From contig DFCS01000020.1 in assembly GCA_002367105.1 (NCBI GenBank), forward strand, positions 1 through 64,000: DNA of 64,000 nucleotides, in the 5' to 3' direction. The stretch is from Hungatella sp. UBA3048. GTDB lineage: Bacteria > Bacillota > Clostridia > Lachnospirales > Lachnospiraceae. Below, one piece after another: positions 17,585 through 27,195 of the stretch. The notes under the pieces were generated by a model. The model saw nothing but the letters and a program-made list of their open reading frames with translations, ran no database searches and had not been told where the DNA came from. Both the position numbers and the translations under genes were made by a program. How positions within the stretch are numbered: the first letter of the stretch is position 1; every line of letters begins with the position of its first letter.

Positions 17585-17728
17585 TTATGTTGTCTCTCGC
17601 TCCAATAATTCTGGTATCAAAGAAATATGATGTATCATATTTTTCTCTTCTCCGGAAATGAGTTTTAGCATCATATCCACACCCACTTGTGCCATTTTTT
17701 CTACTGGCGGAGATAGAGTTGTCAGCTT
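17585..17728 (-). pseudogene. LacI-family repressor, C-terminal fragment
   Basis: The minus strand reads KLTTLSPPVEKMAQVGVDMM, then LKLISGEEKN and SLIPELLERETT, and stops at TAA (17587-17585). This is the classic C-terminus of LacI/PurR-type repressors (LTT...P...MG..A...L...I.G, then PELIERxST). Everything upstream, including the DNA-binding domain, is missing. It joins directly to the head-less sugar-binding protein on the plus strand at about 17725-17735. That fits one deletion which removed the shared divergent promoter region and the 5' ends of both genes. Confidence 0.78.
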
Positions 17729-18535
17729 CTTGTGCAATGGTATCAAAGATGCATCGAAAGAATTTGGCTTTAAACTTAAAATTATTGGTCCATCAGTACT
17801 GGATGATACCCAGATGTATGAAGCTTTACAGAATGCACTGGTAGAAAATCCGGATTTGATTGTGACAACGCCTTATAATTTTTCCGCAATCCAAGGGCTT
17901 TATACCCAGGCAAAGGAAAAAGGCATCCCTATTATTAATATCAGTTCAGACTCTGATGAGGCTGGAAGGGTGAGTTTTATTGGGACAGATAATACTGCCT
18001 ATGGCCAATTAGCGGCAGACTATATTAATTAAGAGAAAATTGGAAAGCAAATGTTATGATTATGATGGCAAATCTGGATACCAGTAACCAGCTGGACCAA
18101 AAGACTGCATTTGAGGAAAAGTGTAAAAAGGAATATCCTGGTATTAATATAGTTCTCACGGATGAGGATAAGGGTGATAGTTCAACAGCATTACAGAAAT
18201 TTCAGGATAATTTAAAGGCTCATCCGGAAATTGATACAATCCTTTGCCTGGAAGCAATCGGAGGGGTTTCGGCAGCAAATGCAATTGAAGAGCTTGGAAT
18301 TAAGAATATTACTATATTGGCTATTGATGATAATAAGGATACACTGCAGTATATCAGAGACGGAAAGATTTGGGGAACTATGGCCCAGAACTTTTATAAA
18401 ATGGGATATACGGCCGGTGAGTTTGCCAAGGATTATCTGGAAAATAAAAAGGTAGATTCCGTAGTGGATTCAGGAACTATATTAATCACTAAGGATAATA
18501 TTGATACTTATCAGGATGAATTTTATAATAAATAG
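17729..18535 (+). pseudogene. RbsB-like sugar-binding protein, 5'-truncated and frameshifted
   Basis: Two consecutive frames read as one periplasmic-binding-protein-like (type 1) protein. The first part (CNGIKDASKEFGFKLKIIGP ... FIGTDNTAYGQLAADYIN) stops at 18030-18032. The second continues in another frame from about 18032 (ENWKANVMIMMANLDTSNQ ... GTILITKDNIDTYQDEFYNK). No signal peptide or start region remains; the 5' end is replaced by the LacI tail on the opposite strand. No ABC permease or ATPase follows. It is a dead carbohydrate-ABC component. Confidence 0.8.
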
Positions 18536-18624
18536 AGTTAATCAATAATATTTTCGACTTATACTGCAATTGGAATTTGAGCATGGTGGTGAAAAACGAA
18601 CTGATTCCTGTTAGCAGACAATAA

Positions 18625-18663
18625 AAAAAACTACCAGTAGGTGCAGCCTGCTGGTAGTTTTTT
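18625..18663 (+). terminator. Intrinsic terminator after the binding-protein remnant
   Basis: AAAAAACTACCAG and CTGGTAGTTTTTT flank a short loop and end in a T run. Both flanks are A/T tracts, so it could act on either strand. Confidence 0.88.
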
Positions 18664-18797
18664 GTGCCATTCTAAAATAAATTACATGTTTCTCCATTGG
18701 AATCCCAAGTGGTATATAGAAAATTCTTAATACAAGTTATAAAAAACAGGGTAAAGTGCATAAAAAAATGCTGGAAGCTGAAAAAACTGCAAACATA

Positions 18798-18857
18798 TTG
18801 ACAAGAAAGATTAAGTATGATAGTTTTCTGTTATGAACATATTTTCAAAATAATGAA
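18798..18857 (+). promoter_or_regulatory. Candidate promoter and operator of the glycyl radical operon
   Basis: TTGACA at 18798-18803 is a good -35, but the -10 is unclear (TAGTTT at 18821 with 17-nt spacing). Downstream, TTCAAAATAATGAA (18844-18857) matches 12 of 14 positions of the palindrome TTCATTATAATGAA in front of the XRE regulator gene at 23986. The rest of the 18536-19014 gap shows only the terminator and this site. Confidence 0.45.
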
Positions 18858-19014
18858 ATTAAACAATAATAGTCGATTAAGATGCCAGAACTGCAAAGGA
18901 CAAGGGAAACAGCTTGGCTCAGCGAAGGTTCAAGCAGTGCACATGAGTTCTCTGTTAAGGCAAAAAAAGATAAAAAGGAAAGTAGAACTATCGGGTGAAT
19001 AGGAGAGAAAGCGT

Positions 19015-19929
19015 ATGAGGAAGCCTTTGATTTTGAACATACAGAAATATTCTATACACGATGGGGATGGAATCCGTACTACTGTTTTTTTTAAGGGATG
19101 CATGCTGAACTGTTGGTGGTGTCATAATCCGGAAAGTCAGAAATACACGCCGGAGTTCATGTTTAACCAAGAGCTGTGCAAGGGATGTGGTTATTGCATA
19201 AAGAATTGTCCCCATGATGCGATAGTCATATCCGGGGAAGGCATTGCTGTGACAGATGCTCATAAATGTTGTCTTTGCGGAACTTGCCTGGATTATTGCC
19301 CTTATAATAACCGTGAAATAGTGGGAAAAGAATACACAATAGAAGAACTGATGAAGATTATTGATAAGGATTCCCGTTTCTATGAGGATTCCGGCGGAGG
19401 TGTGACTCTTTCCGGCGGTGAGGTTATGACCCAGGATATGGATTACCTGGAGGAACTGTGCAGGTGTCTGAAGGAACGTGATTACCATGTGAATATAGAT
19501 ACTTGTGGCTATGCACCTACCGGGAATTTTGAGCGTCTGCTGCCCTATGTGAATACGTTCTTGTATGACATCAAGACCCTGGATAACCGAAAACATATAA
19601 AGTATATGGGGCAATCCAATGAACTGATTCTCTCTAATCTGGAATATTTAGCAGACCATTGCGCCAATATCAATATCCGGATTCCGGTGGTGGAACCGGT
19701 AAACAGTGATGAGGATACAATCAATGCAATTATCGTATATTTGAAAGAGCGAATCGGAATCGTTAAGGTGAATCTGTTGCCATATCATAATACAGGAAGC
19801 AGCAAATATGAAAAGCTGGGAAGACAATATCCGGCTGAGGAACTGCATGTGCCTTCCAAAGAGCATTTGGAGAAGTTCAAGGCTATGTTCGAAGCTCAAG
19901 GCTTTATCAATGTAAAAATAGGAGGTTAG
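19015..19929 (+). CDS. Glycyl radical enzyme activase (radical SAM)
   Basis: A 304-residue radical-SAM enzyme with the CxxxCxxC cluster site Cys29-Cys33-Cys36 in KGCMLNCWWCHNP, plus two ferredoxin-type inserts (CKGCGYCIKNCP and CCLCGTCLDYCP) that mark activases of the decarboxylase/dehydratase classes rather than simple PflA. SGGEV is the SAM-binding GGE motif. It generates the glycyl radical on the partner enzyme encoded 3 nt downstream, using SAM and a reductant in the cytosol. AGGAGA precedes the start. Here the activase is encoded before its enzyme. Confidence 0.93.
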   Translation: MRKPLILNIQKYSIHDGDGIRTTVFFKGCMLNCWWCHNPESQKYTPEFMFNQELCKGCGYCIKNCPHDAIVISGEGIAVTDAHKCCLCGTCLDYCPYNNREIVGKEYTIEELMKIIDKDSRFYEDSGGGVTLSGGEVMTQDMDYLEELCRCLKERDYHVNIDTCGYAPTGNFERLLPYVNTFLYDIKTLDNRKHIKYMGQSNELILSNLEYLADHCANINIRIPVVEPVNSDEDTINAIIVYLKERIGIVKVNLLPYHNTGSSKYEKLGRQYPAEELHVPSKEHLEKFKAMFEAQGFINVKIGG

Positions 19930-19932
19930 GTA

Positions 19933-22311
19933 ATGGAAGACAGAGGTATGAATAACCGTATAAAAAAATTGAGAGCTCAGAGCGAGGGGACAGTTCCCCA
20001 TATTTTTATGGAACGGGCCATGCTTATGACAGATGCGTATCGCAAATATGAGGGGGAAGTGTCGATTCCGGAGCTTCGTGCATTATCCTTAAAAGAAATT
20101 TTCGCTCGAAAAACCATCACCATCGAGGAGGGAGAGCTGATTGTAGGGGATAAGGGAAATGGCCCCCAATCAACGCCTACTTTTCCGGAATTGTGCTGTC
20201 ATACACTGGAAGATATGAAAGTCATGAATGACCGTGAACTAATCTGCTTTAAGGTCAGCCCTGAGGATATGAGGAAGCAGAAGGAAGTAATCATTCCTTT
20301 CTGGGAGAAGCGCTCCATTCGCCGTAAAATCATTAATTCCATGTCATGTGAATGGAAGGACTGCTACGAAGCAGGCATTTTCACGGAGTTTATGGAACAG
20401 CGCGGACCAGGACATACAGTGGGATCGGAAAAAATTTATGCAAAGGGATTTCTGGACTATAAGGAAGATATTGAAAAAGAAATTGCATTGCTGGATTTTA
20501 TGAATGACCCTGAGGCACTTGAAAAGCGTGATGAATTAAAGGCAATGAGCATCATGTGTGATGCGATTATCATTTTGGGAGAGCGGTATGCGAAGCTGGC
20601 CAGGAAGATGGCAGAAGAGGAAGACGATCCGATTCGCAAGAGTGAATTACTTCAGATTGCGGCCAACTGCGATGTGGTTCCGGCTCATAAACCCGGGACC
20701 TACTGGCAGGCAATTCAGATGTACTGGTTTGTTCATCTGGGAGTGACGACAGAATTAAATCCGTGGGATGCCTATTCTCCGGGACGTCTGGATCAACACC
20801 TGAATCCATTTTATAAGGCAGATGTGGCAGCAGGTAAACTGGATAAGGCAAAGGCGAAAGAACTATTGGAGTGCCTGTGGGTAAAATTTAATAATCAGCC
20901 TGCACCGCCTAAGGTAGGGATTACCCTTAAGGAGTCTTCCACCTATACGGACTTTGCCAATATCAATACAGGGGGAATCACTTCGGACGGTGAAGACGGA
21001 GTCAATGAGGTATCCTATCTGATTTTGGATACCATGGATGAGATGAAGCTGCTGCAGCCCTCCAGCAATGTTCAGATATCCCGTAAGACGCCCGCAAAGT
21101 TCTTAAAAAGAGCCTGTGAAATTTCCAGGAAAGGCTGGGGACAGCCGGCATTTTACAATACGGAAGCAATTGTACAGGAACTGTTAAATGCAGGTAAATC
21201 CATTCAGGATGCCCGCAAAGGCGGGACTTCCGGATGTGTGGAAACCGGTGCGTTCGGCCGGGAGGCATACATTCTTCAAGGATATTTCAATCTGCCGAAG
21301 ATTCTGGAAATCACGCTGAACAACGGATATGATCCTGTGGCAAATAAACAGTTAGGACTTAAGCTTGGCGATGGGAAAGATTTTAAGACTTACGAAGAGT
21401 TATATGATGCCTATAAAAAGCAGATGAAGTATTTTGTAAATATTAAAGTTAAGGGAAGTAATATCATTACCAGAATTTATGCAAAGTATATGCCTGCGCC
21501 GTTTTTGTCAATCATCACGGATGATTGCATTGCAAACGGCAGGGATTATAATGCAGGAGGAGCACGCTATAATACAAACTATCTGCAGGGTGTAGGTATC
21601 GGTACTATTACAGATTCACTTGCTGCGATCAAATATCATATTTATGACAAACACAACTTTACCATGGCGAAGCTTATGCAGGCAATGGCAGAAAACTTTG
21701 AGGGAGAGAAAAATGTACGGATTCATAATCTCGTATCCCGCAAAGCGCCGAAGTACGGAAATGATGATGATTATGCAGATGCAATTATGAAGGATGTATT
21801 TGAGTACTATAAGGATACCGTAACGGGGCGCCCGAACATGCGGAATGGACAGTGGAGGATTAATATGCTTCCAACGACCTGCCATGTATACTTTGGAGAG
21901 GTCATGCTGTCCACACCCAATGGGCGCAAGGCACATAAGCCGGTCAGTGAAGGGATATCCCCGGAGAAGTCGGCTGACGTCAATGGGCCGACATCGGTTA
22001 TTCGTTCTGCCAGCAAAATGGATCATCTTTCAACGGGCGGAACCCTCTTAAACCAAAAATTTGCGCCCGCAGTATTGGCGGGGGAAGAGGGACTTAACAA
22101 TATGGCGAGTCTGATTCGTTCATATTTCAATCTGGATGGACATCATATCCAGTTCAACGTAATTGACCGTCAGACACTAATCAAGGCGCAGCAGAACCCA
22201 TCAGAATATAGGGACCTGATTGTCCGGGTGGCAGGCTATTCGGATCATTTCCGTAACCTGAGCAAGGAATTGCAGGATGAAATTATCAATCGTACCGAAC
22301 AGAGCTTTTAA
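19933..22311 (+). CDS. hypD: Glycyl radical dehydratase, probably trans-4-hydroxy-L-proline dehydratase
   Basis: A 792-residue glycyl radical enzyme. The thiyl site is Cys435 with the catalytic Glu437 in GGTSGCVETGAFG; the radical glycine is Gly768 in RVAGYSDHF. From memory of the family, Clostridioides HypD (789 residues, Cys434, Gly765) aligns almost without gaps, including VTTELN-WDA, KFNNQPAPPKVGITLKESS and NGYDP. HypD converts trans-4-hydroxyproline to pyrroline-5-carboxylate, which ProC reduces to proline; no proC is in the window. Other dehydratases of this superfamily remain possible. Neighbouring Xaa-Pro and carboxypeptidase genes and a GH127 gene agree with hydroxyproline use. GGAGG lies 8 nt before the ATG. 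Confidence 0.82.
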   Translation: MEDRGMNNRIKKLRAQSEGTVPHIFMERAMLMTDAYRKYEGEVSIPELRALSLKEIFARKTITIEEGELIVGDKGNGPQSTPTFPELCCHTLEDMKVMNDRELICFKVSPEDMRKQKEVIIPFWEKRSIRRKIINSMSCEWKDCYEAGIFTEFMEQRGPGHTVGSEKIYAKGFLDYKEDIEKEIALLDFMNDPEALEKRDELKAMSIMCDAIIILGERYAKLARKMAEEEDDPIRKSELLQIAANCDVVPAHKPGTYWQAIQMYWFVHLGVTTELNPWDAYSPGRLDQHLNPFYKADVAAGKLDKAKAKELLECLWVKFNNQPAPPKVGITLKESSTYTDFANINTGGITSDGEDGVNEVSYLILDTMDEMKLLQPSSNVQISRKTPAKFLKRACEISRKGWGQPAFYNTEAIVQELLNAGKSIQDARKGGTSGCVETGAFGREAYILQGYFNLPKILEITLNNGYDPVANKQLGLKLGDGKDFKTYEELYDAYKKQMKYFVNIKVKGSNIITRIYAKYMPAPFLSIITDDCIANGRDYNAGGARYNTNYLQGVGIGTITDSLAAIKYHIYDKHNFTMAKLMQAMAENFEGEKNVRIHNLVSRKAPKYGNDDDYADAIMKDVFEYYKDTVTGRPNMRNGQWRINMLPTTCHVYFGEVMLSTPNGRKAHKPVSEGISPEKSADVNGPTSVIRSASKMDHLSTGGTLLNQKFAPAVLAGEEGLNNMASLIRSYFNLDGHHIQFNVIDRQTLIKAQQNPSEYRDLIVRVAGYSDHFRNLSKELQDEIINRTEQSF

Positions 22312-22387
22312 TTTCACTCTTGTGTAATGCTGGCAATGAAGACTTGCGCGGATCAATTAAGGAAGATGTCAAAATAGGAGAATCAGT

Positions 22388-23905
22388 ATGAAAAACAATA
22401 AGGAAGCAATGGAAGAAGTCAGGGAGATTGTTTCAAAAATTCGGTATTTGGATAGTATGGACAGCCTGCTTTACTGTGACAGGTGGAGTGTCTGCCCGGA
22501 GGAAGGTTTTGAGTATGAAAACCTGATGAGCGGTTTTTTGACGGAAATGCGAAACTCTCTGCTCGTAAACAAGAAAGTGGCTGGACTTGTAAAACAGTTT
22601 TCTGGTTGTGCGCCATCTGATTTCGAGGACGACTTGCAGCGCGGTCAGGTAAATTATCTGGCCTGGCGGTACGAAGATGAAGTGCAGGTATCGGCAAAGC
22701 TTAGAGGCAGACTGAATACGGCCTGTACCCAGGGGCAACAGGCGTGGGAAAAAAGCTGGAAAGAAAATGATATGAAAGCTTTCATGCCCTACATGAAAAC
22801 ACAGTTTGAATTGATGGGAGAAATTGCTCATGCAATCAATCCCAATGAGCCGCCTTATCAGGTGCTGATTAATCGTTTTGACAGGGGCGTCAGAGCAGAA
22901 GACTTAAATCATATGTTTAAAAGCTTAAAAAATGAAATACTTAGTATTATGAAAGAGTCTGAGGAAGCATGGGATACGGTGGATTTTTCTATACTGGGTG
23001 TAAGTCCTGATAAGGAAACCTCAAGGCACCTGGTAGCGGCCCTGCAGGATCTTCTGAAGTTTGATAAAAGCAGAGGTGTGATGTACGAAGCCCACCATCC
23101 GGTCTGTTCCCTTGTAGGGCCCCGTGATTCCAGACCATCCACCAATTACACGGCCCTCTTTCAGGCTCTGGTCGGAGCGGCCCATGAGTCAGGACACGGA
23201 ATGTATAATTATAACAGTCCTGAGACGCTTATAAAAGCTGGACTGTGGGGTGGAATTGAGGGAACTATGCATGAATCCCAGTCTAAGTTTTATGAGAACA
23301 TGGTTTACTTATCTGAGGAATTCTGGACAGCATTTTTACCATTGGTTAAGAAATCCGTGCCCGAAATGCAGGGAATCAGCCCAAGAGAGGTGGCTTATGC
23401 CCTTGCAAAGCCTAAAAGACAGCCGGTTCGGTTGAAGGCGGATGAACTGACCGTTTCTTTGCATATAATCATACGATATGAGCTGGAACGGGATTATTAT
23501 GAAGGCCGGATTAAAGTTGAAGATTTAGAAGAAGCCTGGAATGAAAAATATCAGGAATACCTTGGAATCAGGCCGGAGACCAGCCGCGAAGGAATTTTGC
23601 AAGACGTACACTGGGCTACCGGTTATATCGGGTATTTTCAGGGCTATGTGCTGGGCAGTATGTATGCGGCCCAATTCCGGCATAAGCTGCTGGAAGATGT
23701 ACCGGATGCATGGGCATATCTTGCTGCAGGAGATATTATGCCGATCAACAACTGGCTTAAAAACAATGTCCATCAGTATGGCCAAATCTATACGGCTGAG
23801 GAAACTTTGAAGAAAGCCACGGGGGAATCTTTGAATTCCCAATATTTTATAGAGTATCTTCGTGAGAAATATCTCATAAAGGCACCAAAAGCATTGAATT
23901 TGTGA
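22388..23905 (+). CDS. M32-family metallocarboxypeptidase (Taq type)
   Basis: A 505-residue cytosolic enzyme with the zinc motif HESGH (GAAHESGHGMYNY) and the downstream third-ligand block GTMHESQSKFYENM, both diagnostic of M32 carboxypeptidases. Length and the all-helical, signal-less sequence fit. The family removes C-terminal amino acids from short peptides with broad specificity but usually spares Pro. It follows the glycyl radical gene by 76 nt with its own ribosome site, probably in the same transcript. It would supply free amino acids from imported peptides. Confidence 0.9.
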   Translation: MKNNKEAMEEVREIVSKIRYLDSMDSLLYCDRWSVCPEEGFEYENLMSGFLTEMRNSLLVNKKVAGLVKQFSGCAPSDFEDDLQRGQVNYLAWRYEDEVQVSAKLRGRLNTACTQGQQAWEKSWKENDMKAFMPYMKTQFELMGEIAHAINPNEPPYQVLINRFDRGVRAEDLNHMFKSLKNEILSIMKESEEAWDTVDFSILGVSPDKETSRHLVAALQDLLKFDKSRGVMYEAHHPVCSLVGPRDSRPSTNYTALFQALVGAAHESGHGMYNYNSPETLIKAGLWGGIEGTMHESQSKFYENMVYLSEEFWTAFLPLVKKSVPEMQGISPREVAYALAKPKRQPVRLKADELTVSLHIIIRYELERDYYEGRIKVEDLEEAWNEKYQEYLGIRPETSREGILQDVHWATGYIGYFQGYVLGSMYAAQFRHKLLEDVPDAWAYLAAGDIMPINNWLKNNVHQYGQIYTAEETLKKATGESLNSQYFIEYLREKYLIKAPKALNL

Positions 23906-23947
23906 CATAGTATAGGATTCAGTCAAATAGGATGTCCCCGTTTTGGA

Positions 23948-23999
23948 TTGACAGAAGTAAAGATATGGACTATGATGCAATTGTGTTCATTATAATGAA
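23948..23999 (+). promoter_or_regulatory. Promoter plus palindromic operator of the XRE regulator gene
   Basis: TTGACA (23948-23953), a 17-nt spacer and TATGAT (23971-23976). Nine nt downstream lies the perfect 14-bp palindrome TTCATTATAATGAA (23986-23999). A related palindrome sits at the same 9-nt distance from the -10 of the POT transporter promoter (27234). Autoregulation by the XRE-cupin protein is likely. Confidence 0.72.
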
Positions 24000-24062
24000 A
24001 AGATGCATGGAGTTTCGTAAACAAATGAATGCATTGTATAAAAAAAGATGGGGAGATACTCT

Positions 24063-24620
24063 ATGAATGAAATTAACTTGGAATCTATTGGAGAAAAAAT
24101 CAGCCTTTTAAGGAAAGAATTGGGATACACGATGCGTGATCTTTCAGAGTATACAGGACTGTCCATCGGTTTTCTGAGCAATCTGGAAACTGGTAAAAAT
24201 AGCCCTACCGTGGAGAATCTGCAGCGTGTCGCAGTAGCATTGCAGACAGATGTAGTTGAGTTGATTACTGATGAAAAAGTCAAGAAAGTTATAATAAGAA
24301 AAGATGAAAAAAATATTTGGGAATATGAACGGCAGAAGATGACAGTAGAAAGAGTCGATTTTGGTTATGACCGCCAGATGTATGAAAAAATAACGATAAA
24401 ACCAGGCGCTAAAGAAAAGGGTGCGGTATCCAGACATCTTTATCCGGAAATCTGTATGGTGCAGAGTGGTATTTTAACGGTTGAACTGGATCATGAGGTT
24501 TATGACTTAAATGAGGGGGATTCCATCTATATTGAAGAGCGAAAACAACACCGCATCTATAACCGCCACGATATGGAAACTGTCAGTATCTGGGTTCATC
24601 AGAAGAATCGTAAAAGATAA
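24063..24620 (+). CDS. XRE-type regulator with cupin sensor domain
   Basis: A 185-residue protein with an N-terminal Cro/XRE HTH (about 5-60: RKELGYTMRDLSEYTGLSIG, FLSNLETGKNSPTVENLQRV) and a C-terminal cupin_2 barrel (HLYPEICMVQSGILTVEL, GDSIYIEERKQHRIYN). The start at 24063 is preferred because GGGGAG lies 8 nt upstream; the ATG at 24048 overlaps that site. Such regulators sense small metabolites through the cupin. It is co-oriented with the GH127 gene (26 nt gap) and is the likely reader of the TTCAT-type palindromes upstream of the glycyl radical, XRE and POT units. Confidence 0.9.
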   Translation: MNEINLESIGEKISLLRKELGYTMRDLSEYTGLSIGFLSNLETGKNSPTVENLQRVAVALQTDVVELITDEKVKKVIIRKDEKNIWEYERQKMTVERVDFGYDRQMYEKITIKPGAKEKGAVSRHLYPEICMVQSGILTVELDHEVYDLNEGDSIYIEERKQHRIYNRHDMETVSIWVHQKNRKR

Positions 24621-24646
24621 AAGGCAAGTGCATTGGGAGGGGAAGA

Positions 24647-26908
24647 ATGACAGCGAGAGAAATCGTTGATATGGATAAGGAAGCACTATATATAGGAAAC
24701 ACAAGGACTGTAGAATTTGATTTAAATCTTCCTGTTAAAGGGATAAATGGATCGGATATTCGCTGGGTAACCGGGCACGACCGGATTATCAGTACGGATG
24801 GAAAGGTGACCAGACCTAAATTTGGCATGGGGTCCCGTATTGTGAAACTGACAGCAATGATCAGTTTTGAGCAGGAGGAGGCTGTGCGTGAATTCGACGT
24901 GAGAGTTCTGGAAGAAGAGAATAAGATAAAAATTAAAACGGTTCATCCTATGCACCTGGTTGTCTGTGTTGGCAGCAAGTTCTATCTGCCGAGTGCGGCA
25001 ATTGTGGACACCGAGGATGGAAGGACAATTGCACATGAGGTGGACTGGGACGGGAATGGGGAAATTTATTGCGAAAAATCAGGAACAGTGTGTGTGAAAG
25101 GCTTTATTTCAGGAACAAAAGTCCCCGTTTGTGCTGAGGTTGAGGCCAAAGTAAACGTGGATTTGGGAATTGTTGAACAAAAAACGAAAATTGAAGATAA
25201 GCCAAAGTGGAAAGTCCAGCTAAACGAGGGAAGCCTTTTTTATCGTGCTCAGGGCTGGTTTGAAGAATTCCTACTCTCTGTAAATGATGACCAGATGCTT
25301 TACAGTTTCCGGGATGTGGCAGGACTAGATAAAAAGGGGGCACCGGAGATGATTGGTTGGGACGCACCAGACAGTAAGCTGCGGGGACATACTACCGGCC
25401 ATTATCTTTCCGCTCTGGCACTTTGCTTTCATGCTGCGGGGAACATAAAAATTGCGGATAAGGCACGTTATATGGTACGTTCATTACGAGAATGCCAGTT
25501 AAGTCTGGTGCGTAATTGCGGATGTAAAAAAGGCTTCCTGAGTGCGTATTTGGAAGAACAGTTTGATAAATTGGAACAGTATGTTCGCTACCCTGAAATT
25601 TGGGCGCCTTATTATACGCTTCACAAAATTCTGGCAGGCCTTTTGGATTGCCATGAATTCATTGAAGACAGGACTGCTATACAAATGGCGGATGAACTGG
25701 GAGAGTGGGTTTATAACCGGCTGTCAGCATGCAGCCACCAGCAGCGCAATAAAATGTGGAGCTTATATATAGCCGGAGAATTTGGAGGGATGAATGATGT
25801 GATGGCGCGGCTGTATGCTCTTACCGGAAAAACACATCATTTGGAGGCTGCAAAGTTCTTTGATAATGATCAGCTGTTTTATCCCATGAAGGAGAAAGCG
25901 GATGTATTGGATGGCATTCATGCGAATCAACACATTCCTCAGATTGTTGGATGTATGAAACTCTTTGAAGCGACCGGAGAAAAAAGATATCATGATATAG
26001 CAGAGTTTTTCTGGAAGACTGTCACGGAAGATCATACCTATGTAATTGGCGGAACCGGAGAAGGAGAAATGTTCCATGCGCCGGGAAACATCGGCCGTCA
26101 GCTGACAAAAAATACGGCAGAGAGCTGTGCTTCTTATAATATGCTGAAATTAACACAGGAACTTTATAAGTATCATCCGGATGTATCTTATGCGGATTAT
26201 TACGAGAGAACTCTCTACAACCATATTGCTGCTTCCTGTGAACATGAGCCTACAGGGGGAAGTATCTATTTTATGCCAATGGCACCGGGATATCACAAAG
26301 ACTTTGAGGATGAGAATTCCTGCTGCCATGGAAGCGGATTAGAGAGCCATTTTAAATATGCAGATGCCATCTATGCAAAAGCAGGGCGGGAGATATTTGT
26401 TAATTTATTCATCCCTTCTGTCCTTAAGTCGGAAGACGATTCTGTGATTATGACGACTGAAACTGCTATGCCTTCCAAGATACATATTGAAGTGGCCTCT
26501 AAGACGGGATGTGTATTAAAGGTTCGCAGACCTTTCTGGAGCCGGTTGAGCAGTAGTATCACTGTGAATGGGATACATCAAAATGCAAAGCCAGATGCGC
26601 ATGGATATTTCTCAATCCCCTGCGCCGAGGGAAATACACATGTTTTCCTGGATTTTGAATGCAGGCCGTACATGGAAGCAGTGCCGGATGTGGAGAATCT
26701 TGTAAGTATTATGTATGGCCCTTATGTGATGGCAGCTCTGACGGAAGAGAGCGAATTTTTGGAGCTGCCGTTATATGAAAAGAGCCTGGGAGATGAATTG
26801 AAGCCGGAAGGGGAGCTCTCGTTAATATATGAGAAAGCCGGGATTCGTTTTGTGCCGTTAAGTCAGATATGCCATGAAACGTATCAGGTTTATTTTAATG
26901 CAGTATAA
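24647..26908 (+). CDS. GH127-type beta-L-arabinofuranosidase (DUF1680)
   Basis: A 753-residue enzyme. Residues about 1-95 resemble an atrophied bacterial Ig domain and are followed by the (alpha/alpha)6 GH127/DUF1680 catalytic region (GHTTGHYLSALALCFHAAGN, HANQHIPQIVGCMKLFEATG, GGTGEGEMF). The metal/nucleophile residues known from Bifidobacterium HypBA1 (Glu338, Cys340, Cys417, Cys418) appear to correspond to Glu492, Cys494 and the Cys559-Cys560 pair. HypBA1 releases L-arabinose from hydroxyproline-linked arabinofuranosides of plant extensin. No signal peptide is seen, so the substrate would have to be imported. It shares an operon with the XRE-cupin regulator. Other GH127 specificities are possible. 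Confidence 0.83.
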   Translation: MTAREIVDMDKEALYIGNTRTVEFDLNLPVKGINGSDIRWVTGHDRIISTDGKVTRPKFGMGSRIVKLTAMISFEQEEAVREFDVRVLEEENKIKIKTVHPMHLVVCVGSKFYLPSAAIVDTEDGRTIAHEVDWDGNGEIYCEKSGTVCVKGFISGTKVPVCAEVEAKVNVDLGIVEQKTKIEDKPKWKVQLNEGSLFYRAQGWFEEFLLSVNDDQMLYSFRDVAGLDKKGAPEMIGWDAPDSKLRGHTTGHYLSALALCFHAAGNIKIADKARYMVRSLRECQLSLVRNCGCKKGFLSAYLEEQFDKLEQYVRYPEIWAPYYTLHKILAGLLDCHEFIEDRTAIQMADELGEWVYNRLSACSHQQRNKMWSLYIAGEFGGMNDVMARLYALTGKTHHLEAAKFFDNDQLFYPMKEKADVLDGIHANQHIPQIVGCMKLFEATGEKRYHDIAEFFWKTVTEDHTYVIGGTGEGEMFHAPGNIGRQLTKNTAESCASYNMLKLTQELYKYHPDVSYADYYERTLYNHIAASCEHEPTGGSIYFMPMAPGYHKDFEDENSCCHGSGLESHFKYADAIYAKAGREIFVNLFIPSVLKSEDDSVIMTTETAMPSKIHIEVASKTGCVLKVRRPFWSRLSSSITVNGIHQNAKPDAHGYFSIPCAEGNTHVFLDFECRPYMEAVPDVENLVSIMYGPYVMAALTEESEFLELPLYEKSLGDELKPEGELSLIYEKAGIRFVPLSQICHETYQVYFNAV

Positions 26909-27000
26909 TAGATATGCCTAAGAAGGCCTGTCCATAATTGTATTTGCGACCTGCACCAGATAAATTTCCGGTATGTAATCTTTAAAAATAGTGGTAGTGG

Positions 27001-27037
27001 AAATAGAGAACGGAGTGGTAACCGTTCTCTATTTTTT
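27001..27037 (+). terminator. Intrinsic terminator after the GH127 gene
   Basis: AAATAGAGAACGG (27001-27013) and CCGTTCTCTATTT (27022-27034) pair perfectly around a loop of 8 nt, followed by a T run. Confidence 0.92.
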
Positions 27038-27195
27038 ATGGATAAAAACCCTATTTAAATTGCCTGATTTGTTTAAAATGCCAATAAAATAAGATTTAAA
27101 TTTTAATTTTTAGAGGAAAATAATTAAAAAAGTAAAGTAAAAATGAGAGAGTAAGTATTTATTGCTCAATGTTAACTTTTAATTTCATAATAATA

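Noticed and set aside
18817..19002. A 61-codon plus-strand frame before the activase gene
   Set aside because: It overlaps the putative operator, has no ribosome site and reads as low-quality sequence; treated as non-coding leader.
19933..22311. Pyruvate formate-lyase or choline TMA-lyase
   Set aside because: The active site is GCVE with a single Cys (PFL has two adjacent Cys), and the surrounding text follows HypD far better than CutC.
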